Shown: positions 31,953 to 40,623 of the stretch, in pieces
Numbering within the stretch: the first letter of the stretch is position 1
How the letters are laid out: each line of letters begins with the position of its first letter
Source: Leptolyngbya sp. PCC 7375
Lineage (GTDB): Bacteria > Cyanobacteriota > Cyanobacteriia > Phormidesmidales > Phormidesmidaceae
DNA length: 64,000 bases
Assembly (NCBI RefSeq): GCF_000316115.1
Contig: NZ_JH993797.1
Location: 5,987,961-6,051,960, forward strand
Reading direction: 5' to 3'
The notes under the pieces: generated by a model
Told to the model about the DNA's origin: nothing
What the model saw: only the letters and a program-made list of their open reading frames with translations
Databases searched by the model: none
Program-made: the position numbers and the translations under genes

Positions 31953-33545
31953 ATGGACGTTGTCAGCCTCGCTGCTCAATTAAACACAGGTAAAATCCTG
32001 CCTGAACTGATCATCATTGCGACGATTGTAGTGATTTTGGTAGGTGATTTGATTGTAGGCCGAGCGTCATCGCGCTGGGTCCCCTATGTCTCTATCGGCG
32101 GTTGTTTGGCTGCCGTTGGGGCATTAGCTCTACAGTGGGACACAGGCAATCCCCTCGCCTTTTTTGGAGAGTTTAACAGCGATGCTCTCAGTATCGTATT
32201 TCGAGGCATTATCGTCCTGTCAGCGGCTGTGACCGTCCCTATGGCTATCCGCTACGTGGAAAAGTCAGGCACAGCCTTAGCTGAGTTTTTAGGGATTTTG
32301 CTGACCGCAACCCTGGGGGGCATGTTTCTGGCGGGTGCCGATGAGCTTGTCACTATTTTTGTGTCCCTTGAAACCCTAAGTATTTCGTCATACTTGTTGA
32401 CGGGCTACATGAAGCGGGATCCGCGCTCAAACGAAGCCGCCCTGAAGTATTTGTTGATTGGGGCAGCGAGTTCAGCCATCTTTTTGTACGGCATTTCCCT
32501 GTTGTATGGTCTTTCGGGTGGTGAGACACGGTTGAGTGCGATCGCAGCCAACTTAGCGTCCAGCACTGGCAATAGCTCCATTGGTCTAATCGTTGCACTG
32601 GTATTTGTCATTGCCGGTATTGCCTTCAAGGTAGCCGCTGTGCCCTTTCATCAGTGGACCCCTGACGTTTATGAAGGCTCACCTACACCTGTGGTAGCGT
32701 TCCTATCCGTTGGTTCTAAGGCAGCTGGTTTTGCCCTAGCAATTCGCCTTTTAGTCAGCACATTCCCCCTAGTGGAAGACGAGTGGCGCTTTGTGTTCAC
32801 TGCTCTGGCGATCCTGAGTATGGTGCTGGGCAATGTGGTGGCTTTAGCCCAGACCAGTATGAAGCGGATGCTAGCCTACTCCTCCATTGGCCAGGCGGGC
32901 TTTATGATGATTGGCTTGGTCATCGGTTCCGATGCAGGGTATGCCAGCATGATTTTCTACCTGATGGTCTATCTGTTTATGAACCTGGGTGGATTTACCT
33001 GCGTTATTCTCTTTTCCCTACGTACGGGTACAGACCAAATTAGTGAATATGCCGGGCTTTACCAAAAGGACCCCCTGCTCACCTTATGTCTGTGTCTGTG
33101 TCTGCTTTCCCTTGGCGGTATTCCGCCGCTAGCAGGGTTCTTTGGTAAGCTTTATATCTTTTGGGCAGGCTGGCAGGCCGGTGCTTACGGCCTGGTACTC
33201 ATTGGTTTAATTACCAGTGTTATCTCCATCTACTACTACATCCGCGTAGTGAAAATGATGGTTGTTAAGGAGCCCCAGGAAATGTCCGAGTCTATCAAGA
33301 ACTATCCACCGGTTCGCTGGGATTTGCCAGGCATGCGTCCGTTACAGCTGAGTTTGGTGGTAGCCGTGGTGGCCACTTCTCTAGCGGGTGTACTATCTAA
33401 CCCTCTGTTTACCCTGGCTAACGACGCTGTCACCAAGACCCCTTTGCTACAAGCGTCTCAGGTGGAGAGCGTTGACGAGATTGCCAACACAGTTGCTAGC
33501 CCTGTGGCGGCTACTTTTCCAACCATGCTTGAGAATTCTCTTTGA
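31953..33545 (+). CDS. ndhB: NAD(P)H-quinone oxidoreductase (NDH-1) subunit 2
   Basis: The 530-residue protein has about 14 TM helices and is an antiporter-like subunit of thylakoid NDH-1. It serves respiration, cyclic electron flow around photosystem I and CO2 uptake. Diagnostic stretches include FVSLETLSISSYLLTGYMKRDP, AALKYLLIGAASSAIFLYG, VPFHQWTPDVYEGSPTPVVAFLS and SMKRMLAYSSIGQAGFMMIG, carrying the conserved Glu, Lys and His of the proton path. Length fits the family. No other ndh genes are nearby, which is normal for ndhB in cyanobacteria. Confidence 0.98.
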   Translation: MDVVSLAAQLNTGKILPELIIIATIVVILVGDLIVGRASSRWVPYVSIGGCLAAVGALALQWDTGNPLAFFGEFNSDALSIVFRGIIVLSAAVTVPMAIRYVEKSGTALAEFLGILLTATLGGMFLAGADELVTIFVSLETLSISSYLLTGYMKRDPRSNEAALKYLLIGAASSAIFLYGISLLYGLSGGETRLSAIAANLASSTGNSSIGLIVALVFVIAGIAFKVAAVPFHQWTPDVYEGSPTPVVAFLSVGSKAAGFALAIRLLVSTFPLVEDEWRFVFTALAILSMVLGNVVALAQTSMKRMLAYSSIGQAGFMMIGLVIGSDAGYASMIFYLMVYLFMNLGGFTCVILFSLRTGTDQISEYAGLYQKDPLLTLCLCLCLLSLGGIPPLAGFFGKLYIFWAGWQAGAYGLVLIGLITSVISIYYYIRVVKMMVVKEPQEMSESIKNYPPVRWDLPGMRPLQLSLVVAVVATSLAGVLSNPLFTLANDAVTKTPLLQASQVESVDEIANTVASPVAATFPTMLENSL

Positions 33546-33596
33546 AATTTAAGCATCATTGCTGGTTAGGGTTAGAGGTTTTGCGTTCAAAGCTCT

Positions 33597-36392
33597 CTAG
33601 TCCTGACCAATGGTATGAAGCCTATGCATTGGGAACATAACGGAGCTGCGAATCCGATTATCTTCCAGTTTTTCTAGGATGAACTCACCCCCCAAACGGA
33701 TCATCAGGGACTGACAAATCGCCAGATTTAAACCCGGCGGTCTATCCAACGGTGATTCTGCTAAATGATCCCGCTGATGATTTCCTTCGCTCAGCGCTGT
33801 GATGATAGCTTCATCGACATCGCCATCATCCGTAATTGACAGCTCAATCCAATGCTGTTCAAGGGGACGGCTCCAAACATCTACCCGGCCTCTAGCTGGT
33901 GAACGTCGACAAGCTGCTGAAATAAGTTCATACAAAATAAACTCAATCTTCTGCATTTCACCCTGAAGGGCCAGGTTGCTATCGCAGTGCACCTGCGTCC
34001 AAAGCTGTTTCTTTTGCACCTGAGTTTGCACCCGCTTCATTAGACGGTTGAGTAAACCAATCAAGGGCACCTTTCGAGGATCGGACGCCATTGCCCACCG
34101 TTCTCGGCCCGTCAATCGTATTAATTCCTTTTCCATGCCTGCCAATCGACTTTCAACCGCATGGAAATAAGGTTGTTCGCTGATCTCAGGTAATTGTTTC
34201 AAATTAGCCAGCTGGCGGCGCGACTCTCGAACCTGCCGCCGAATGTCATCCATGTGGTGGTGCTTATACCAATTCAGCTCTGTGAGCTGAATTTTCTGTT
34301 CGCGCAAACGATTGGTTAGCAATAAATGACGCCGACACCAGGCCAACTGATGTACCAAAACCGCTAGCATACTCATTTGTTGGTCAGAAAAGCGACGATC
34401 ACCATGATCGGCCAGTACCATCGTCCCATTGAGCGTATGCTCTGGTGATGTCCTGAGGGCCACTACCAACAGCTGGGCATGGGCCGGACACCGCAACCAT
34501 TGGCGAGTGACATCAGGCAGATCTTCAAATTCAAGCTGAATCACACCATCGGTTTGAATGGCCCAGTTAATCACAGCATCGCTCTCGACCAAGATCGGTG
34601 GATTATCCTTAGCTACAAACTGCTGCTCCCGGATCACAGAGGAGGCTAACCGGGCTTCCTTTTGGCCATTTTCCCAAACGATCAAGGCCACCAGCGGCAA
34701 GCGTAAAAGCTGGCTAACGTGATGGGTGGCCGCCTGCTGAAGTTGCTCCACATCAAATGTACGCTGTAGGTTACGCAACCCCCACTGCATGGTTTCATTC
34801 ATCTGGGATTGCTGCTGAGCCTGTCGCTGCAAGGACCACTGATGCAAAACTAATCCAATTTGCCGCCCAACTGACTGCAACAGATCCTGCTCTGTTTGAT
34901 TCCAACGTCGGCCATGGCTATCGGTCACCACCAGCACCCCTTCTGGAGCCTGACCGGGCGAAAGATTACAGGCCATCGCCGACTTCATCCCCATCTGTAA
35001 GAACTGAGGATGCCACGCTCGCAGCTTCAGATCGTTATCTAAATTTTCGATACAGACTGGTGCAGACTTTCGGGCTAGGAGCTGCCAATCAACGTCGTGA
35101 AGTGAGCGCCACATTCCCTGAGTGGGCTTGCTTTGGGTGCCATGGTGCTGATAACCCACCTCAAAACCACCACATTCTAGATCGGGTATAAGCACCAGTA
35201 AGCCATCAATTTCAAGGGTGGCAATCAGTTGCTCAGCGCATTGGGACATGACCGACTGCCAATCGCGATCGCCATGGATACTTTGGGCAATACCTACCGA
35301 CAGTTGATGGTTAGCTTCTAGATCGGCCACCCGTTCCTGCAAGACCGATGTGGGCATTCCCAAGCTGACCACTTGAGCTGCTGCGGTTAAATAGCGTTTT
35401 TCTGGCACACTCCACTGACGGGGTTGGGTGGACTCCACCACCAAAAAACCCAGCAAGTCTCCCTGCATTAAAATGGGTGCCACTAACAAAGAAGGCTTGC
35501 CAAAGGCCTGCTTCAGCGGTTCGATGACGGCCTCAGGATGAGAAAAGGTGTCTTCGCCAATAACAATGACATCACCACAAGATAGGGCCTGATAGACCTC
35601 TTGATAGCCACTGGCAGATAGCTGGGATACTCCAGGTTCTTGAGTCGCATAGGCATGGCGATTGTGGCCACCATTAGCTACCCGATGCCAGAAAAAGCGT
35701 TGTTGCGGCTCAAACCAATATCCACGAGTACGACTAGCCCCCACAAATCGGTGAGTGGCATCCACAATCGCCTGTAGTCTGGGCTCTAACTCTTGAATCG
35801 TCTCCAATTTAGCCAACAGCTGAAAGAATGGCTGGGAGGGACGTTTTTCTAGCTGCTGATAATAGTCTTTCTGATATCTGTGCAAGATGGTCGCAATGGT
35901 GGTGACCAAAATAGAAAACGTCTTTTTCTGCACACCAGATTTTAGAGACGCTCCCCGTCGACTGGCACCCAGCAATAAAATGCCTAGACACTCATTCTGC
36001 CGCTGAATCGGAAAAATAATGGCGTCATGAATGCCGAGGCGCTTAGCAATGGCTTTCCACTCACCAGCTCGATGGGACTCTTGTAAATCATAAACAGCCG
36101 CCGGAGCACCTCGCTCTATCACCTGCTGCACGGCATCATCGGTCTGAAGGTTGATCTTTTGCCATAAAAAATTCTTACCGTTGGCCAGAACGGCCATTTG
36201 AGTTGTCAAACTCTGGTCACCGGCATCATAGAGGCCAATCCAAGTGAGTTCATTGGGATAAAGCTGCTGCATATAGTCAGCAAGCTCAGTCAATTGGGTA
36301 TCAACGGTATCCTGATCCCATACATTCTTGAGAACCTGACCCAAAGTGGCCAAATGCTGTTCACATGTCGCTGGGGGTATGGGGCTAACCAT
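33597..36392 (-). CDS. Four-GAF protein with degenerate histidine-kinase-like C-terminus
   Basis: This 931-residue soluble protein has four GAF-like domains, at roughly 30-165, 205-350, 365-515 and 540-680. They are recognisable from recurring GLLVLI/LGFLVVES strands. The C-terminal ~240 residues resemble a histidine-kinase core: a helical stretch with a HHHMDDIRRQVRESRRQLANL segment, then an HATPase fold ending GLNLAICQSLMIRLGGEF. Key ATP-binding residues are changed. The N-box reads ELISAACRRSP, with Ala where Asn binds magnesium, and the G1 box reads DDGDVD. I read it as a sensor with weak or no kinase activity. The GAF domains lack an obvious bilin-binding Cys motif. It converges with ndhB. 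Confidence 0.82.
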   Translation of the reverse strand: MVSPIPPATCEQHLATLGQVLKNVWDQDTVDTQLTELADYMQQLYPNELTWIGLYDAGDQSLTTQMAVLANGKNFLWQKINLQTDDAVQQVIERGAPAAVYDLQESHRAGEWKAIAKRLGIHDAIIFPIQRQNECLGILLLGASRRGASLKSGVQKKTFSILVTTIATILHRYQKDYYQQLEKRPSQPFFQLLAKLETIQELEPRLQAIVDATHRFVGASRTRGYWFEPQQRFFWHRVANGGHNRHAYATQEPGVSQLSASGYQEVYQALSCGDVIVIGEDTFSHPEAVIEPLKQAFGKPSLLVAPILMQGDLLGFLVVESTQPRQWSVPEKRYLTAAAQVVSLGMPTSVLQERVADLEANHQLSVGIAQSIHGDRDWQSVMSQCAEQLIATLEIDGLLVLIPDLECGGFEVGYQHHGTQSKPTQGMWRSLHDVDWQLLARKSAPVCIENLDNDLKLRAWHPQFLQMGMKSAMACNLSPGQAPEGVLVVTDSHGRRWNQTEQDLLQSVGRQIGLVLHQWSLQRQAQQQSQMNETMQWGLRNLQRTFDVEQLQQAATHHVSQLLRLPLVALIVWENGQKEARLASSVIREQQFVAKDNPPILVESDAVINWAIQTDGVIQLEFEDLPDVTRQWLRCPAHAQLLVVALRTSPEHTLNGTMVLADHGDRRFSDQQMSMLAVLVHQLAWCRRHLLLTNRLREQKIQLTELNWYKHHHMDDIRRQVRESRRQLANLKQLPEISEQPYFHAVESRLAGMEKELIRLTGRERWAMASDPRKVPLIGLLNRLMKRVQTQVQKKQLWTQVHCDSNLALQGEMQKIEFILYELISAACRRSPARGRVDVWSRPLEQHWIELSITDDGDVDEAIITALSEGNHQRDHLAESPLDRPPGLNLAICQSLMIRLGGEFILEKLEDNRIRSSVMFPMHRLHTIGQD

Positions 36393-36786
36393 AAAAACTC
36401 AGATTTGGGAAACAGGCTACTGCCTGAATAGTAACGATGGAGGATATAGCTTAATTTAAGCTAGCCTGGTTCTCTAAATCATGCTATTTAATCAAATTGC
36501 TTAGGAAAATGAGTCACCATCGCGGCTCCAGCGGAATCACTATACTGCAACAGGATAGGGGTGGCATCAATCTATCGTTGACATTAGCTAGCTCTATCGT
36601 AACGGGGGCTAACGCTACTTATTGCCGATGGTTAAAAAGTCATACATCATGACTATCGTTCATCACAACTACCTAGTTATATCAGCAACCGACTCAACTA
36701 GCTGCTAACCCTAAACCAAATCAATCAACGCAGCTAGTTTTCAAATTCAACGATATAATCCACAGGGCCATTTAGAAGTATTGTTC
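36393..36786. other. Divergent spacer before pyrD, about 390 bp
   Basis: This A+T-rich region must hold the promoters of the GAF protein gene and pyrD. I see no RNA gene or repeat. The pyrD start is ambiguous at its right end. Confidence 0.45.
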
Positions 36787-37950
36787 GTGCTGCAAGACAT
36801 CTATAAATTTAGCTTGCTTCCGTCGTTATTTCAGCACTTGAAAGCCGATCCAGAAGTGGTACATCACCAGACCATAAAGACATTGGCTTGGATAGCTGAA
36901 CCACCTACCACCGCCCCCTACTGGACTCAACCTTTACGACGCTTTGCTCAGGCCTGGTGTGAAAATAGTTGCCAGGTTACTTCGCTGCGCCTGCGTCAGC
37001 AGCTATGGCAGCAATCTTTTGCCAACCCCCTGGGGTTAGCGGCTGGTTTTGATAAAGATGGGTTGGCAACTGCTTGTTGGCCTTTGATGGGGTTTGGCTT
37101 TGTAGAGTTAGGGACGGTTACGTGCCATGCCCAGTCGGGTAATCCTAAACCTCGTCTGTTTCGTCTGCCGCAGGACCAGGCAGCTTTAAATCGCATGGGG
37201 TTTAATAATCAGGGCTCGACAGTACTCGCGGAACGGCTTAAGGCCTTACCCCTTACCCCTGACTTTCCCAGGGGCATTAATTTAGGCAAGTCAAAGGTGA
37301 CACCGCTAGAAGAGGCGGCAGGTGACTATTTGCAAAGCTTTCAAAGATTGCAGGAGCACGGCAATTACTTTGTGGTCAATGTGTCATCACCCAATACGCC
37401 TGGGTTGCGATCGCTCCAAGCTAAATCCCAACTCGAACCCATTCTTGCCACCCTACAAACCGCCAACACCCAGCAAAAACCTCTGCTAATCAAGATCGCT
37501 CCAGATCTAGCCTGGGCAGACATTGACGACATTTTGGACCTGGCCCAGCAGCACCAGTTGGCAGGAATTATTGCCACCAATACCACCATTGCCAAGGATC
37601 AACTGGTGACCAAGCATTTAAACCAAACTGGCAATCTGGTTGTTGATGAAGCTGGCGGTATTAGTGGGGTTCCCGTCCGTCAGCGGGCAACTGATGTCAT
37701 TCGATACATTTATCAAAAGACCAACGGACAACTTCCCATCGTCGGCGTAGGGGGTATTTTCACCGCTGACGACGCCTGGGAAAAAATCACCGCAGGCGCA
37801 TCTTTATTACAGGTATACACTGGCTGGATCTATGAAGGTCCATGGATGGTGAAAAATATCCTACAGGGCCTGTTGACCAAACTCGACGAACATGGCCTGA
37901 ATTCCATACAAGAAGCCATTGGGCTACATACAGGACACCCCAGCACGTAG
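36787..37950 (+). CDS. pyrD: Dihydroorotate dehydrogenase, quinone-dependent
   Basis: Class 2 PyrD oxidises dihydroorotate to orotate in pyrimidine synthesis and passes electrons to quinone. The GTG at 36787 (VLQDIYKFSLLPSLF) fits the usual N-terminus; a TTG two codons earlier is also possible. The N-terminal amphipathic helix for membrane contact is present. Core blocks are NPLGLAAGFDKDG, GFGFVELGTVT, RLPQDQAALNRMGFNNQG, VNVSSPNTPGLRSLQ (with the catalytic Ser), IKIAPDL, GIIATNTT and VGVGGIFTADDAW. Length is 387 residues, normal for the family. The stop is closely followed by the tandem repeat array. Confidence 0.96.
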   Translation: MLQDIYKFSLLPSLFQHLKADPEVVHHQTIKTLAWIAEPPTTAPYWTQPLRRFAQAWCENSCQVTSLRLRQQLWQQSFANPLGLAAGFDKDGLATACWPLMGFGFVELGTVTCHAQSGNPKPRLFRLPQDQAALNRMGFNNQGSTVLAERLKALPLTPDFPRGINLGKSKVTPLEEAAGDYLQSFQRLQEHGNYFVVNVSSPNTPGLRSLQAKSQLEPILATLQTANTQQKPLLIKIAPDLAWADIDDILDLAQQHQLAGIIATNTTIAKDQLVTKHLNQTGNLVVDEAGGISGVPVRQRATDVIRYIYQKTNGQLPIVGVGGIFTADDAWEKITAGASLLQVYTGWIYEGPWMVKNILQGLLTKLDEHGLNSIQEAIGLHTGHPST

Positions 37951-38236
37951 GTTGGGTAGAGGCACGAAACCCAACATTACCGATATCTCAAATACATATT
38001 TATGCGCATGAATGCATCGGCGATGTCGGGTTTCACATGAATGCATCGGGGATGTTGGGTTTCGCATGAATGCATCGGCGATGTTGGGTTTCACAAGTTC
38101 ACATGAATGCATCGGGGATGTTGGGTTTCGCATGAATGTATCGGGGATGTCGGGTTTCGCATGAATGTATCGACGATGTCGGGTTTCACATGAATGCATC
38201 GGGGATGTTGGGTTTCACAAGTTCAACCCAACCTAC
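37947..38236. repeat. Seven-unit 29-bp tandem array flanked by an 11-bp inverted repeat
   Basis: Seven head-to-tail 29-bp units run from 38007 to 38217. Each begins CATGAATG(C/T)ATCG and ends GATG(T/C)(T/C)GGGTTTC(A/G). One 8-bp insert (CAAGTTCA) breaks the array after unit 3, and the last unit is followed by a near copy of that insert (CAAGTTCA). The whole block is bounded by GTAGGTTGGGT at 37947-37957 and ACCCAACCTAC at 38226-38236, an exact inverted pair. Units are adjacent with no spacers, so it is not CRISPR. As 29 is not a multiple of three, it does not code. The right arm supplies the dapB stop codon. Confidence 0.9.
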
Positions 38237-39057
38237 AGGATTTTATCCAACCCGTACAAAAGGGATTTCAATGGCAATACCTTACGAATACTCAACAACA
38301 CACCGGGCATAAAACATACCCGATCCATCGCATCGTGACGCAGGGTATACACCTGGCCAGGGGCACCAAACATCACCTCCTGGTGAGCCACCAATCCAGG
38401 CAGACGCACACTGTGGATGTTAATGCCTTCCTCAGTAGTGCCACCCCGTGAACCCTGGAGGGTTTCAGTTTCGTCCACTTGAGGTGGGTTAAAGGACGGT
38501 TTTACTTCCTGAAGCATTTGAGCCGTTTTAATCGCCGTACCGCTTGGGGCATCAGCCTTGCGATTGTGATGCAGCTCAATGATTTCCACGTGGTCAAAAT
38601 ACTCAGCCGCTTTCAGAGCCGCCTGCTGCATCAAAATTACCCCAATGGCAAAGTTAGGAATAATCAAACAGCCGACGCTGGCTTTTTCTGCAAACTCCGC
38701 TAGTTCAATAATTTGCTCAGATGTTAGACCAGTGGTACCCACTACAGGCCTCACACCATAGGCAATCGCCGCCCGCACCTGCTCATAAATTTTGGCTGGG
38801 TGAGTAACATCCACCATCACCGCATTGCCTGCACTTTGGGCCATCACCAGAGTGGCTTCCAAATCCGTCGTCACCGGTATTTCCAACGGACCACAACCCG
38901 CAATTTCACCAATATCCTGCCCCTCCTCCTCCGGTTTACGATCCACGGCACCCACCAATTGCATATCATCGGCACCCGCAATGGCCTTGACAATCTCGCG
39001 ACCCATTCGCCCCATGGCACCATTAACTACGACAGGAATTTTCGACTGATTGCTCAT
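38233..39057 (-). CDS. dapB: 4-hydroxy-tetrahydrodipicolinate reductase
   Basis: DapB makes tetrahydrodipicolinate for lysine and peptidoglycan synthesis, using NAD(P)H. The 274-residue protein has the nucleotide loop GAMGRMG at 13-19, VGTTGLTSEQ around 107, IIPNFAIGVILM and the substrate/catalytic motif ELHHNRKADAPSGTA. The C-terminal end (LLYGLDKIL) stops inside the repeat arm at 38233-38236. The last residues may therefore have been altered by the repeat. It is transcribed leftward and convergent with pyrD. Confidence 0.97.
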   Translation of the reverse strand: MSNQSKIPVVVNGAMGRMGREIVKAIAGADDMQLVGAVDRKPEEEGQDIGEIAGCGPLEIPVTTDLEATLVMAQSAGNAVMVDVTHPAKIYEQVRAAIAYGVRPVVGTTGLTSEQIIELAEFAEKASVGCLIIPNFAIGVILMQQAALKAAEYFDHVEIIELHHNRKADAPSGTAIKTAQMLQEVKPSFNPPQVDETETLQGSRGGTTEEGINIHSVRLPGLVAHQEVMFGAPGQVYTLRHDAMDRVCFMPGVLLSIRKVLPLKSLLYGLDKIL

Positions 39058-39276
39058 GATGGTTCTGAGACGGAAGTACAGTCAGATATCTTACAACCGC
39101 AGTATGTAATTTTGAATTTTGAGTTCTTAGCTTTGAGGTTCAGGTGATTCCCAGGCTACTGAGGTCTCAAAGACCTAGTTCCAAACTTAAAACTCAAAAC
39201 TCTACATTCAAAACTCCCCCTGTGGAGTCGTAATCGTTAATAATTAAGGCTGTTCATCACGCTGGAGTCGAAGCGG

Positions 39277-40188
39277 ATGCTGGCAAATCTGTTGGCGGTG
39301 ATTGTTGGATTAGGTAGCTTAGGGTTTTATTTGGCAGCTTTTATTTTGCCAGAGGTACATCGTCGATCAGACTTTTTCTGGAGCGGTGTCGGCATGTTTT
39401 ATGCCGTGGTGCTGTGGTATTGCGCCAGGCAAATGAACGGTGCAGTACTGCTAGGGCAAACAGCTTCGGTTGGTCTACTGATATGGCTGGGATACCAAAC
39501 CCTACTGCTCCGTCGCGAAACCACACCGACCGCACAGCAAACCCCCATACGATTAGGCAAAGCTGAACGCAGTCGCCTTAATGGCAGCGCCAGTCGTCCC
39601 ATTGCCAAAGACTATGAATTTGTAGAAGATGGCGTGGAGGACGCAGTCGATCAGGAGTCAGATCCCAACAGTCCCATCTTGATCAAGCCGACGGCAGACG
39701 AATTTGCGCCCAAAATAGTTGTCCCTGCTGCAATTCCAAAGTCCCACATCGAGGAAGAAGACTCTTTGGAAGAAGCCCTTCCAAAGGTGGAGAACCCACC
39801 TATTTCTCAAACAACCAAAAAGCGAGAAATACCAAATCCCATTGCTGCTGTCGGTCTCTTCGTAGGCTGGCTTAAAGAAGTTGTCACGCCGAAAAAGAAA
39901 GAGCCCAAACCCATGATTGAGCTGCCACCCAGGCCACCGTCCATACCTAAAGCGGACACCTTGTCAGCAATAACCGACATAGCTAACATAACCAATATAT
40001 CCGATACATTAGAGGCCGATACATTAGAGACTTCAGCTAGTGTTCCTGATGGTGACCAGCCAAACCCTCAGGAAGAAGCTCTCGACACCTCACCCGCCCC
40101 TTCAGGCACAGCAGCTTCAGCTAGTCTAGAACCTAGGGGCACAGATACTGAAGACAGCAACTGGCCCGATGATGACTTTTGGGACTAA
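39277..40188 (+). CDS. ycf66: Ycf66 family protein
   Basis: The 303-residue protein has an N-terminal membrane part of about 80 residues with three or so helices (NLLAVIVGLGSLGFYLAAFILPEVHRRSDFFWSGVGMFYAVVLWYCA... LLGQTASVGLLIWLGYQTLLLRRE), the Ycf66 domain of cyanobacteria and plastids. The remaining ~220 residues are Pro/Glu/Asp rich, low in order, and unique to this protein, with a basic patch (KKKEPKP) in the middle. Ycf66 has no settled function. The gene is divergent from dapB. Confidence 0.85.
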   Translation: MLANLLAVIVGLGSLGFYLAAFILPEVHRRSDFFWSGVGMFYAVVLWYCARQMNGAVLLGQTASVGLLIWLGYQTLLLRRETTPTAQQTPIRLGKAERSRLNGSASRPIAKDYEFVEDGVEDAVDQESDPNSPILIKPTADEFAPKIVVPAAIPKSHIEEEDSLEEALPKVENPPISQTTKKREIPNPIAAVGLFVGWLKEVVTPKKKEPKPMIELPPRPPSIPKADTLSAITDIANITNISDTLEADTLETSASVPDGDQPNPQEEALDTSPAPSGTAASASLEPRGTDTEDSNWPDDDFWD

Positions 40189-40623
40189 TTCTCTCCAATC
40201 AAAATCTCTTCAATTTCTATTGAACAACAACCTGCACCTAAACAAGCTGTAGAGATGTACCAGATATTTGCGAAGACGTTATAAAGTCTCTTTAATATTA
40301 AACCTCATATGAGATTACATAGACGTTTCTTAAGCCTTGCATGCCCGTAAATCGAACCATTTCTAGAGCTAAAAAATATACCAATCTCTCACTGACACAA
40401 ACCATCTAAAAATGTTCCCCACGACTCAAACAGTCTGGCTTTACAAAGCTTATACCCAACACAGTAGTCGTAAAACTTTATGAACCGCCAGAGGAAAATA
40501 CGCACATTAGCGTAATTATTATTTAAAGGAGCTTAAATACGAACATTCACTGTGTTCTTGTGGATTATAGTCAAATTGTTTACAAGAACGATTAAACAAG
40601 CCCGAGTATAGACAGTAAAAGTC
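40189..40623. other. 435-bp spacer, no gene seen
   Basis: This A+T-rich region between ycf66 and the PatA-like gene holds only short frames. It should contain a promoter for the gene at 40624. Confidence 0.45.

Noticed and set aside
37924..38199. Minus-strand repetitive frame with MHSCETRHRR-like peptides
   Set aside because: It is a by-product of the 29-bp tandem units; 29 is not a multiple of three and the frame drifts between units.
38007..38217. CRISPR array
   Set aside because: The 29-bp units abut directly with no spacers apart from one 8-bp insert, and no cas genes are near.
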